This document shows positions 23,201 through 35,940 of a stretch of DNA of 64,000 bases, piece after piece. How positions within the stretch are numbered: the first letter of the stretch is position 1; each line of letters opens with the position of its first letter. Position numbers and translations under genes: made by a program. The stretch comes from Anisus vortex (lineage: Eukaryota; Mollusca; Gastropoda; Planorbidae), in contig OX421494.1 of NCBI GenBank assembly GCA_949126835.1, positions 5,374,353 to 5,438,352 of the forward strand, given 5' to 3'. A model generated the notes under the pieces. That model was given only the letters and a program-made list of their open reading frames with translations, had not been told where the DNA came from and searched no databases.

Positions 23201-26200
23201 GTTACAATTCAATTTATAGTTTAAAAAACAACAACGCATAAGTAAATAACCTTAGTGCCGCTGAAAAGATTGAAGCTATGTAGATACCTGGCAGACCAGG
23301 TACGAAGCCCAAGGTCAGCATGACAAGATAAGGCATCAGCTAGCAAAAAAAGATGGTCAAGAAAATGGTCATTTGTTACGACTCATTAAATCATGATTCA
23401 AAGATAGTCGTATCTTTAATAGAAGCCCTTATTTCTACTTGCTGGAATCAAGGCTATGGGTCACTGGGCAACAGGTTTCCGCAGCTGCTTTAATGATGCG
23501 ATTATTAATATTCAGAATGATTCTTTCAACTCCTTCCCTTCAACGATGATAGATAAAATAACTTCAGTTGTCGAAAAAACAATTTTATTTCAATTGTAGA
23601 CTCAAGATTCAAGATCAACGTAATCAATAGTAATATAAAAACAAAAAGGCGAGAAAACTCCAATTTTCTCGTAACAAACAGCGAACTGCTCTCTACAAGA
23701 TATCAAACTGAACTGGTTTAATTATGCTGGGAGTTTTACGATGTAAAGTAAAAACACAAGAATCACGCTTTCCACGGGGTTGATAAACTCTGTCATAATA
23801 TTTCAACTACGCCATACCATTAGGCCTAAATTACGACTGAGATCTAAATCTCCACTTTCACGGGATGCACGAAATATTTAGTTCAATCTACAATAATAAC
23901 TAAAAGGTCATATCTCCCCCCCCCCCCCTTCTCCTTTAAAATTGAATATGCCCCATGAAAGGTTAATATAGGTCATATACTTATAACCCCAATTCTTAAC
24001 AAATTGTAATGGTTACATTTCTAAGACCAAAAGAAAATGTATAGCAGAGCGTCTAAATTCTAAATGTATGGAGTTCGAAAAAAATAAGGAGTGGATTACC
24101 CACTGATCTATACAAAGAATGGATTTTACCCGAAAACTATATTCTTGAAGCCAAAATCAATAGGCTTTCACGTGACTTTCACTTGTCTATAAAATTAGAT
24201 TTCCTAAACACTGACCTGTAAATATATTTCAAGTGACTTAAGACTTCCTTTTTATCGAATAGATTTGTTCTAATTGTAGGTGGTTTATTCCTTTAACTTG
24301 CTTATATGGATAAGTGAATAGTGTAGATAGTGTAATAAATTCCAGCCTCAATTTGCGCATACAAATTTATTATGCAGGGGCTATTCATTCTTTTTATAGA
24401 TCAGTTCAATTACCTGATTGGAATTTTTAATGTAGCCAGCAGCCATTGGGTCACACTCAGAGACAAAGAAGTAGGCCACAAGGACCAAACCTGACAATGC
24501 GAGCATGGTTTTGTAAATGAGAGCCAGTGGAATGCTGAGCAAAAACATCCTGGAAATAAATATGGAAGTTTTTGTTGGCGTTTAAAATCATCTAACAAAA
24601 TATGTACTCAGAGCTAAAATCACGAAAAATCCCACGTTAAACACAAACCCTGACAAAATTCATGACATTCAGAAACCCTGAATATTTGATTCACTTACCG
24701 GAAATACAAGTGTTATTCTAATGCTATCACCCCACATGGGGGATTCCCCTTGGATCATTATCGTGGTGGTTCGCTGTGTACCTGCACTGTTACCAGGTAA
24801 CACAAATCCAGACTGTAGGCCTGGACATCCAAACACCAGGGCGTGGTTGAGCCGGGATGTTACGCTCATTGCTTTCTCCTAATTGAGTCTAGTAGACTCT
24901 CGGTGGTGCAATGACTCTCGGGCGCGCAACAAGGGCTGTCCCCCATGCGTTAGAACACCGGTGCCCTCTTAAAGGGAGCGTATCGTAGGTATCCACATTT
25001 CACCGCTTTGGACATTATAAATCTAATGATATCAGTTCTGTACAAAGACATTTTTTTTCTATACAAAACGAAACAAATATCGTATTAAAATGTTATATAG
25101 ACTTACGCGATTAATCTTGTTGACTTTACAATGCCGTATAATAGATGTACACATTGTACAAACGCCTTTACACAGTGCAGATAGTCCATAGCAATTCTTT
25201 TGTTTTTACCATAGCAATTAATTTTGCAAACAAACACTACTTACATTTTGGCTTGTCTTAGAGATTTTATTGAAGAAATTCGCTGCACCGTAGACTGTTT
25301 AAACCCAAGTGAGAACCAGTAGAAAAATCCACCAATGGACTGCCCCCAGAAATTGTGACGTACACGAGGGTCAATTCTAAAACTGAAAGACAGATAGACA
25401 TTTAATCAATTCTAACTTGCTACTTCATTGAAATTTTCGTCATAAATAACAATTGCATAACGTTGCCAAATTATATTATGACTGTTACATTACCTACAAA
25501 TTGAAGTACACGTGACTCGAAATAAAATAAATGTCATTGGGAAACCACCATCTTAGTCTGTTACGAGACAGTGGTTAATGATACTCCGCCCTCCCCCTGA
25601 TGATCATTGAATTCGGGTAGGTGTAGCCGGCCTTTAAGCACACACAAAAAAGGGCAATTTTATCATAATTTGCGCCTATTGGTGCATCATGTAGTAAGGG
25701 ATTTGTCGATGTCAATGTCAGATGCTGTTACATTTAGCAAAGCTAGCTTTATTCCTAAACCCGTAGGTAGGTCATTAGGGGTGGGGGCACCCTAACTAAT
25801 TGACTGCTGTATTATTTCTCGCCACTTAGTCTTGGTACGGTCTTGTTCTGCCATTTGGGAGCTAATGACAGATCGGTTCACTCTTTTATATCGTCCGCCA
25901 AATTGTTCTTTTTTTTTTTTTTTTTTTTTTTTTATGGCACCTTCTTCTAACTCCTTGCATCGGGCCCTACATCAGAAGTTGGCAACTTTTTGCTAACAGT
26001 GTTGCCAAACTAGGATTTCTAGATCATTCAGCGTGCCAACAGCATAAAAGTCAAGCTGCTCTATTATACATTTTGTTAAAATTATTTTATAGGACAATTA
26101 ATTTAAGTCCGTAGCAAGACCAAGTCCAAAAGCAAAGATTATTTTTCGAGAAAATCGATTAAACGTTTTATTTTTAATAAAAAATTAACATGTTTGTGAT

Positions 26201-29200
26201 TATCATACTTGTTATTTGTATTGATATCAAATCCAATATTTTATTACTAAACATTCTCATTTATGGTAATTATTGTCTTAATATTATTATTTGTCAGTCA
26301 AGATGAGGATCTAACACCTGCTAATATGAATTATATTTTGATCTCAGTTTAACTGAGAAGTACTTTAATGTTTTTCATAATTACATCACCGGACAACAGA
26401 ACTTGATTATCGTTAAGCGGAATAGATACGTAGTAATCATACAAACCAGTGGCGTACCGAGGGCTGTTGTCACCCGGTGCGGTAAACTTTGGGTGTCACC
26501 CCCCCTTCCCCCCGCCTTTCACCATAGTTTTCGTCTACGGTTCAAATATAATAAATCAATAACAATATTCTTGAGGGAGCTATCATCTCCTACCAAGCGC
26601 GTCCCCAGGTGGCGGATAGGGGAATGACCTTAAAATTATATACCAAACTGGTCTCAACACTTGGAACTCCACAATGAAACCATCAAAGCAAGAAACCTAG
26701 CAGAAAAAATCCCCAACGATAGAAAATAATATAGGCTACAACTAAAAGCTGCAAACGCAATCTTCAAAAAGGAATATCTCTCGTCAATTAGGAAGAGCTG
26801 GCATGAAAAGACAGAAAAACTAAATGCAGACAGAGATGGACATAAGCTGTGGAAAATCGCCAAAAGTCTGAACCAAGAGGAGAACAAATCTTCGCCAATA
26901 GTCCTAGACGCAGACCAAGAAAAGCTCACAGGCCGCGAAGCTGCTCAAAAATTTATAAAACACTTTAGCAGCGTAGGAAATATAATATTAGTATCACCGA
27001 AAAAAGAGCCAGAGAAGTCAATGACCACATAGAGAAAGCTCCAAAAATGTCCACACCACACTTTCATGGAATGACAGCAAATTTCAGCATGAAAGAGTTT
27101 GATGACTCACTGAAACTCCTGAAACCCAAACAAGCTCCAGGATCAGACAAGATCTCAAATGATATGCTTATTCATTTAGGACCTCTGGCAAAGAAAAAAC
27201 TACTGCAAATATTCAATGCTAGCTGGAAGTCAGGAAAAATTCCAACTGTCTGGAAAAAGGCTATCATGATCCCTATACTAAAGCATGGTAAACCAAGAAA
27301 CCAAGTTGACAGCTACCGCCCAATAAGTTTAACCAGTTGCGTCTGCAAACTAATGGAAAGAATGGTCAACAATAGGCTCACATGGCTTCTTGAATCTGAA
27401 AATATACTAGCAGATGAACAGGCAGGTTTCAGAAAATGTCGATCAACAGAAGACCAAATAGCTTATATAGCCCAAAAAATAGAAGATGGATTCCAGGAAA
27501 AGAAACCAACGACCATTGTCTGAGTCGACCTAGAAAAAGCATTCGATAAGGTCTGGAAAGAAGGTCTAATCCTAAAGCTATTAAACAACCATATATCCCA
27601 CAAAATGTTAAACTGGATTACAGAATACCTAACAAATCGAAAAGCTATAGTCAACTTGCAAGGAAAAAGGAGCAACATAGCAACAATACCAAATGGAGTC
27701 CCCCAGGGAGGTGTACTGTCACCCACACTATTTCTCATTTTCATAAATGACATAATTCAACATATTCCTAGAAAAGTAAAAAGCAGCATGTACGCCGACG
27801 ATCTTGCTCTAATAAGCACAGAAGAATATATAGGCACCTCAAAATTTAGGCTACAAGATGCACTAAACAACCTCAACCTATGGTCCAAAGAATGGGGAAT
27901 GACCATAAACTCAAAAAAGACTACATACTCAATTTTCTCTCTATCTACTAAAGTCCAAAGCCTCAAACTGACCTTAGACAAAACAATGCTTGAAAAAAAA
28001 TGATAATCCCACATATTTAGGAGTTACGTTTGACCCAAGACTAACCTGGAAAAGTCAAATAGAAAACTCACAGAAAAAGGGAATCCAAAGACTAGCTTTG
28101 ATGAAAAAACTTGCTGGCTCAGATTGGGGTGCAAATCACTCTATCTTGAAAAAAACATATACCAGTTATATAAGGCCTACCCTAGAATATGGAGCCACAG
28201 TGTGGGGTACGGCAGCCCAATCAAACCTCCGAAAAATAGACAAAGTTCAAAACCTGGGACTTCGAATCATAACAGGAGCAATGAAAACTACCCCGATCAG
28301 AGCAATGGAGGATGCAACTAACCTAAGCTCTATGGAAACTAGACGAGAAACCAAAATCCTTACTCACTTCACCAAGTTAGAAGCATCAAGTCATCACCCT
28401 CTAAAACCCAAGCTACTCAAAACCTCCGCAACAAAAAGACTTCAAAGATCCAATTTTATACAAGAAGCCATACACCTAAAAAGTAAATATAAAATAGAAA
28501 ACATTGCAATTGAACCTACCCAACCCCACAGCCACTTCGCCCCCTGGGACCCAAGCCCTACTCTAAAAATCAGAGACGAACTAAGCAACATAGGGAAAAA
28601 ATCTGACTACACGCCCGAAATACTAAAAGAAGCAGTAAACAACATCATTAGAGAACAATACCCCCAAAATGCATGGACCAGAGTCTATACTGACGGGTCA
28701 ACTGGAAAAGATTTGAAAAATGAAGGAGCCGGCATTTACATAGAGTGGCCAAATGGAGAACTCCTAGAAAAAGCCACTGTCACAGGTAGCCTCTCAGATA
28801 GCACTAGAGCAGAAAGAAAAGCAATTGAGCTTGCTGCAAATATACTAACAAGCCACACTCAATCCCCCAACAGCCGGATTGTCATCTTCACTGACGCCAA
28901 AACAGTACTCCAGTCTCTAAAAAACCCAAATGCCCCGATCAACCAGTCACTCAGTACAGAACTTTTAAAACTGAGCAAAATAACTAAAGAACTGGTTCTC
29001 CAATGGATCCCTGGGCATATACAAAATGAAGGAAATGACACTGCCGACTCCTTAGCTAAAGCTGGAGGCAGACAAAACCAGACAGACCCATCTCTACACC
29101 CCGAAGAAATAAAGGCAATACTCAAAAGGAATGAATCCGAAAGATGGTCTGAGCTGCAACAAAACAACCCAAATATTGATGCTTACTACAAACTCTCCCG

Positions 29201-32200
29201 CCAATTTCAACACATCATCTTCAGACTAAGGACTGGTCACAACAGGCTAAAGCAACATATGTTCCGCAAACTAAGAATCGGAGCAAGCGAAATGTGCCCC
29301 TGCAAAACAGCTCCCGAAAATGCGGAGCATGTCCTTCAGACCTGCCCTCTGTATCTTTCTACCCGGTCAGCCATTTGGCCCCTGGGGGCTTCCTTCAACG
29401 ACAAACTGTTCGGTGGACTAGAGCAACTGACCGCCACGGCGCAGTTCATTACAGCTATCGGACTTGTCTGAATCCTCCCAATCATAACATTTGAGAACGA
29501 AGAAGAAGAAGAAGAAAATAACAATATTAATTTAATATTTAGAAAGTAAAAGCAATAAACAACTGAAATAACTATACGGTTAGTTATTTTTACATTAAAA
29601 TTACTTTGTTAAAATTTGTCCTTTCCTGCTAGTCAAAGCTGCAAACTTGTCAATCACCTCCTCAAAATCTATATCATTCACAGTATCCCTTTCAATCGAT
29701 AACATAGCGAGATCAGAAAGTCTTGATTGTCCCATGGCGGAGCATAAATAGCTTTTTATAAGCTTTATTTTTTTTGAAAGCTATGAAGCCACAGTCACAC
29801 ATACCGTTAGAAATAATTGAAGGCCTAGCGAGAGTGTTGGAAGAGATTCTATGAAGTCCCATTTAGCATTTAACTATGAATTTCAATATATCTAATACTG
29901 ACCAGTCCATGGCTTTTTTTTTAGGTCAATATCAGCTGCTTTTAGGTGTCGTCTAAGCCGTGGTATTTCTTTTAAGAGCTCAGCTTCGGATAGCTCATCG
30001 TAGAAAAAGGTTAATTTGGGAACAGACACCAATAACTCTTCTTCATTTGCTGACAGTAGAATCGTGGGCAGAACAGCCTCCTGCAACTTCCTTAAACGCT
30101 GTTGATCTGATCTGGAGTTCAGAATGAAAGCGATCAATACACTCTTGCATATACCTACTGCATTTTTTTCGCCTAGAAATTCCAGCATCTCTTAATTTTT
30201 CCCCTGCCATTCTCTTCTTGAATTTTAATCTTCTCTCTACTGGGATCCCATGTTGGTCTGATATTACAAGTGCATTTTCAATAGCATGCTCCACTATTTG
30301 ACTCCGCTTTTCGAGCAAAAACAATCTTAAGGCGTCTAACTTGGTAAGTTTCCTGCTCTTTATGACGGTGAACAGCTCATCGTATGCGTCGAGAACGTTG
30401 ATGAGTCGTTCGCGGGCTGCTTCGAAAGTCAAGCCGCTGGCATTTAGTTGTTTTTTTTTAAATGTGGTTTTACCCCTTAGATTTTAGAGTATAGACTATC
30501 TATGTCTATATTGTTCTTGGGGTATAATAGATTTACAATTTCCAGTAAAGGAGAAGGGAACAAGTCTTCAATGTAATTGTGATAAATAAGATGGCACCTT
30601 AGAGACCTTTAAATCATCGAAGTATCCAAATGAGAGTTCTTTACATTGCCTAATATATTGCAGGTAGCTGACGAGAAAATCCAAGACACACTAAATCTTC
30701 AAACATGATGACTATTAAACTATGTACCGCCACGCCAACTTGATGTATAAAATATTACCTTTTTATATTCAACATTTGATATGCATGCATCTGTTTTAAC
30801 ACTTCAAATGGCAGTATAATTGGCACGCGAACGTGATGTATTACCCGTTAAACGCATTTAAACTTTTAAATTGTCAGAACACACTTTTTGGCACACATGG
30901 CAGACGTCAATCGAAAGCGTTAGAATGTAACGATCAAATTGTGACAACGTCTACAACTGGGCGTAAACATGGTCTTTGCCGGACACGGCACGTTTCACAC
31001 ACACACAGTCACATATAATATACACACACATACAACAATACCACTTACTCGTCTAAGATCACCCTGCCGTTGTTAGACGCCACATCCATCACACGGCTGA
31101 TCCCGCCTACATCGTAACTGCCCTGGTGTTGAAAGTTTCATATGTGAGTGGTGTTATTGGTGCAAATAAAAAAAACAACTAAACGTAGTAAAAAGATGTT
31201 TTAAAGTGCAAGTATAAGTGATGTAAATATTAGTGGGGCTCAAAATAAAAGTATACAAATAACCGGGACATAAACAACACAAAATTTGAGAAACGCTTAA
31301 AATATATAAAAAAAATGATTTCAAACGATTATTTTGATTTTATATTTAGTTCGAACTTTATCGTTAATAATAAGTTTATTGTCATTGAAAAAGTTATGTA
31401 TTTCAAAGCGATGAGCTTGAATTGAAATGTTTGGTCAGTTGATCAAAATTTTGATAAGAAGATTTGTTGCGGAAACCACCACTAACGAACAAGTTAAGAA
31501 AAGAGAAAATTATTCCAGTGACGTGGACTTAAATCAACAGGAAACAAACAGAACTGACATGTCTATGAAATGCGTTAAACTTAAAGATGTTTTATTGAAA
31601 AGTATTTCTTACCTTGATAAGAATTACGATTGTTCCTGCAAAGATGATGAACGTCTGAAAAACATCAGTCCAGATAACACTTTTAAGTCCCCCCTGATTG
31701 AAACAAAAAAGACTGAAATTAGTAGGTTAGAAAAATGTGGAAAAAACAAGTCTTAATATAGGCCTATGTTTAGAATTTTGTTTATACACAAATGATCAAA
31801 GCTTTTAGTAAATGATTGTGTTTCTAGACTACTTTGAATCAAGATATTTCTTTCAAATATTTAGCCACAGTTGAGCTTTTCATTGTATTTTACAGTTTTG
31901 GCCCATCTGTACATTTACGTGTGCTGGTAGCGTCGGCCATGTTGTTCTAATAATTATAAAACTAAGCGAACAGACGAAAAAAAGACAATTAGCCAAAAAG
32001 CGTCAGTGACAAAATAATGGAGACTATGACCTTTTTTTAAAAATAAAAAAGTAAACAGTGCGACTATGCTCGTTCACAGAGCTCGGTTAGTTCTTTCAGA
32101 GGTCAATTTCTTTTTCTATGTCTAATAAATCGGTAACTTGAACGATTTAGGTTAGGACGTGAGACTTGGTCACAATATAGGCCTAGAGAAACATATGAAG

Positions 32201-35200
32201 AATAAAGCTGTGGTCATAATTAAAAAAAAAAAGACCTAATTGTGACTATGCCCGTGACCACTATTCTTTCAGTATAGTCTTCGGTATAATCTAAATCTGT
32301 TGCTAATTTTTATAATTCACCATTAACCCTACATATAATTAAATATACTGGACACTTACTATAGCAGTGTACATTGTTCCTATTAAACCAATTAATACAA
32401 TGGAAAGCCAAAGCGGGATTTCCGCAGCTGCAAAAGATTAATGTGTCATTAAGAAAAAAATTAATAAGCTTCTAAACAATGCCAAAACAATGCAATGATT
32501 GATCTACCTACGAAGGAATTCGCTCCTGGGGATTTATGTAAAAAAATATTAATAAGGGCCTTCTCGGGCTATAGCACTCATACTTAAAAATTAAACATCT
32601 CTTAAGTTATTGTCTGAGAGAGCCATGGACACCACATATTTTGAAAAGTAATTCTGTGAGAGCCATACATTATGTTTAAAACTAAAAATTCAAGCAAATT
32701 TCCCGTTAATTACAATGAATGCAGGGTTGCTATTTTTCTGTCTTTTAGGTCAACAGAGATGCTGAGCTGCAGTAAAACTTTAGCTAATTTGTAGAATAAA
32801 ATATTGATATGCAATTAATATGTAGATCAAAAGGAGTCTAAAGAAACATTTTTTATAATCGAACATTTGTATACGAGCCAGATCTGGCTCGCGAGCCATA
32901 CGTTCCCGACCCCTGGTCTAGATATTATGTAACTACCGTGAAGCGGGTGTGCATGATCTTGAAGGATTTTATCAATCATAGACAGGCACCTTGAATTGAA
33001 TAGATCTGCAAGAGATGGTAATTCTGTCTGTGTAGTACGAGAGGCTTTGTTTATTAGGCGGTCTATCCGGTGTTTGTTCAATGTGGTGGCATTACCATAC
33101 TAGCAGGTGATTGCGAAGGTTATGATGCTACCAACAGTCGCCGAGCAAAAGAGATTCATAATAGTTTTCTCTATATGAAATGTTTTTAGTTTACTAAGAC
33201 AGAAAAGTCTTTGGTGGATTTTCTTACAGAGGCTTTGGCACTCTGGCAGTGGTCCGACCAAGTCAGTTTGTCAGTAACTGTGACGCCAATATATTGCGAG
33301 ACTAAGATTCATTAAAAAATGGTCACAGTTCTAACTGACAGATTGCGCCGGGCCGGCTACGTTGTCTAAAAGGCTGCAATTTTTGTCAACAGCTAACAAA
33401 TTTATATTGGAAACTCATGTTCTGTTGATTGAACAACACAGTAGGCCTACTTGTAAAAGTTCATATGTTTATTTACAAGTAAATTGATACACTGTCGTTC
33501 TTATCTTATCTTATACATTACAGACTCTCCTTCTATAGAGAAGATTATTGCGTCCTACGCTCATCCGTGGTCCGAGTCTAGTCTTGCATTTTTATTAATG
33601 TTTTAAATGATGTTTAGTTAGTGGTTTTTCTTGTTTGTTCAGGCAACCCATTCCATGCCCGAATGCCACTCGGGAAGAAAGAGTACTTATATGTGTTCCA
33701 CCACATTCACTCATTCTACTTCTCTAATAATGACGCTTCGATATACCAAAAAGTTCTATAGACTTAAGAACTCTCGCAAGCGGGTTGTTCTTCTTCATAA
33801 CTAGCTAAACTGAATTTCTGCTCTGGTATTTATAAAGCTATATCTCCATAAAGACTACGTGATACTTAGACAGTAACATGCTAATTTAAACAATTAATCT
33901 TACTTTTACCAGAGTCAAAACAAGTAATTAAAGTTCAGTCCCCCAAATCTTAGTTGGTATTTCCAACCCTTAAACCATCAATATAGAATCACTTAGTCTA
34001 TTTGACCTAGCCCACGAAGCAACAGGAAATATATTAGTAGCCTGACAAATTAAAAAAAAAACTTTCAACTAATTTAACCCTTACAGTCCCGGGCGCGTAT
34101 ATAGCGGAACTGAAGGCAGCATAGATACAAGTAGGTCGGAACGGGAAGGGTTAAAAAGCGAAGATCGGTACTGTAATATTGTTGTGATATTGTAGTCCGA
34201 AAGTCTAACTCTAGCAAGTATGTCTTCCTAAATAAAAGGTCAAATGGGTCGCTACCAAACTTTGATCGTAACAAAAAAAAAAAGCTTTATGCTTTTATTT
34301 CCTGCTCTTATCTTATTTATGTTCTATAATTATAAATTTTTATACATTTACTTAGTTTAATTTACTATGACAATTCACAATAAGCCGGTCACACTAAATA
34401 TATATTTGCTAAAATATTGAAATGGCGTATTGTGGATAGTTGATTCTTATGACACACACATCCTTTTGAGAAATCAAGTATGCAGATTTTATCATCTGTT
34501 TGAATGAAAATGAAATACCAAACTCCTTCATTGTAGTAAAGTACCCGTCGGACCAAATTGATCCATGGGTACGGTGAAGCAGCGTTCACCAGTATCTGTG
34601 GCCACGGCATACTAGGTGATTGTGTGGCCAGCCCTATGCACAGCCGCTTTTACTTTACCCCAACTAAGATCAGGTACCCATCAAAGCTGGATGGACCCAG
34701 GGACACCCTCCAGACCTGGGGAAAAAATCGTAGCGTGCTCCAGAATTCGTACCCAGGACCTTCGGTACGCCAGCCGACCGCGTTGCCGCACGTTTAATTA
34801 TTGGTATATAAGTATGTAAGTATGTTTATACAGGGGCCCACTTATTTTATTGTTACCGTGAATTTTTATACTCACCTAGAAATAGTAGGTCTATTCTTTT
34901 GATGTTGAGAATTGAATTATCTTTAAGGAATTTGTTTATTTGAAATGATTATCTATTTTAGATTATAATTTGTTTCCCAAGTAGGCCTAATCTTGGAACG
35001 ATTCTATTGTAAAAACTTTCATTACCTAGTAATTCGTCTGCCTATGCTAGTATCGAGCAGAAGTACTAAACTTTTGTTTAGTTTATATTTTTAAATCCCA
35101 ACATAATGAAAAAAAATCCTCAATTATGTGCCCTCCCCCGCCTTAGGCGGCCGCCTAGATTGCCTATATGGACGATCCGGTCCTGATAACTTGTTGAGAC

Positions 35201-35774
35201 AGTGCGCAAAAAGTTTTTTCTTCCCACACATGCCAATTTTCCGACAGCTTTGGGCAAGTTTTAGCTTATAAAAAATTAAGAAATTTTCTCCACATTGTAA
35301 AAAAAAAAGAGGTCAAGGCCATGAAACTCATCCTACCTGTCTGTAGTGCCAATCCAGGTGACAAGAGAGCTACAGTCATGTAAGTTACCTAAAATACAAA
35401 GTTATAAATAATAATTATTTTACTAGGACCGACTAACATTGTTAAAGAGACGTAATTGTTATCGTATCTTATGATTTATACAGCATCCTTTTTAAAAAGG
35501 AATTGGCTCAAGTAACCCATTCCAGTATCAAATGCCATTTTTAATATTCGAGCCCATATATTTTTTATCTTTAGTTTGTAACAAAAGAGCTTAGATATAT
35601 TTTGTTATATTTGTTTCTTATTAACTTCTAAATATTTTCCTTGCTAAATTCCATTATCCAGAAAATATTAGACCTAAGACTTAAGAAGAACAAAAACACT
35701 GCTGTTGCAAAGAAATAAAGACAAGAATAGGCTTATAATTTTTTTAATTTTTTTATTAGGCTTATCTATCTATC

Positions 35775-35865
<91 letters not shown>

Positions 35866-35904
35866 ATATCTATCTATCTATCTATCTATCTATATATCTA
35901 TCTA

Positions 35905-35940
<36 letters not shown>

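Noticed and set aside
31427..31756. 109-codon plus-strand frame
   Set aside because: Antisense to SLC5 exon 6; not conserved in copy B at 62640-62945.
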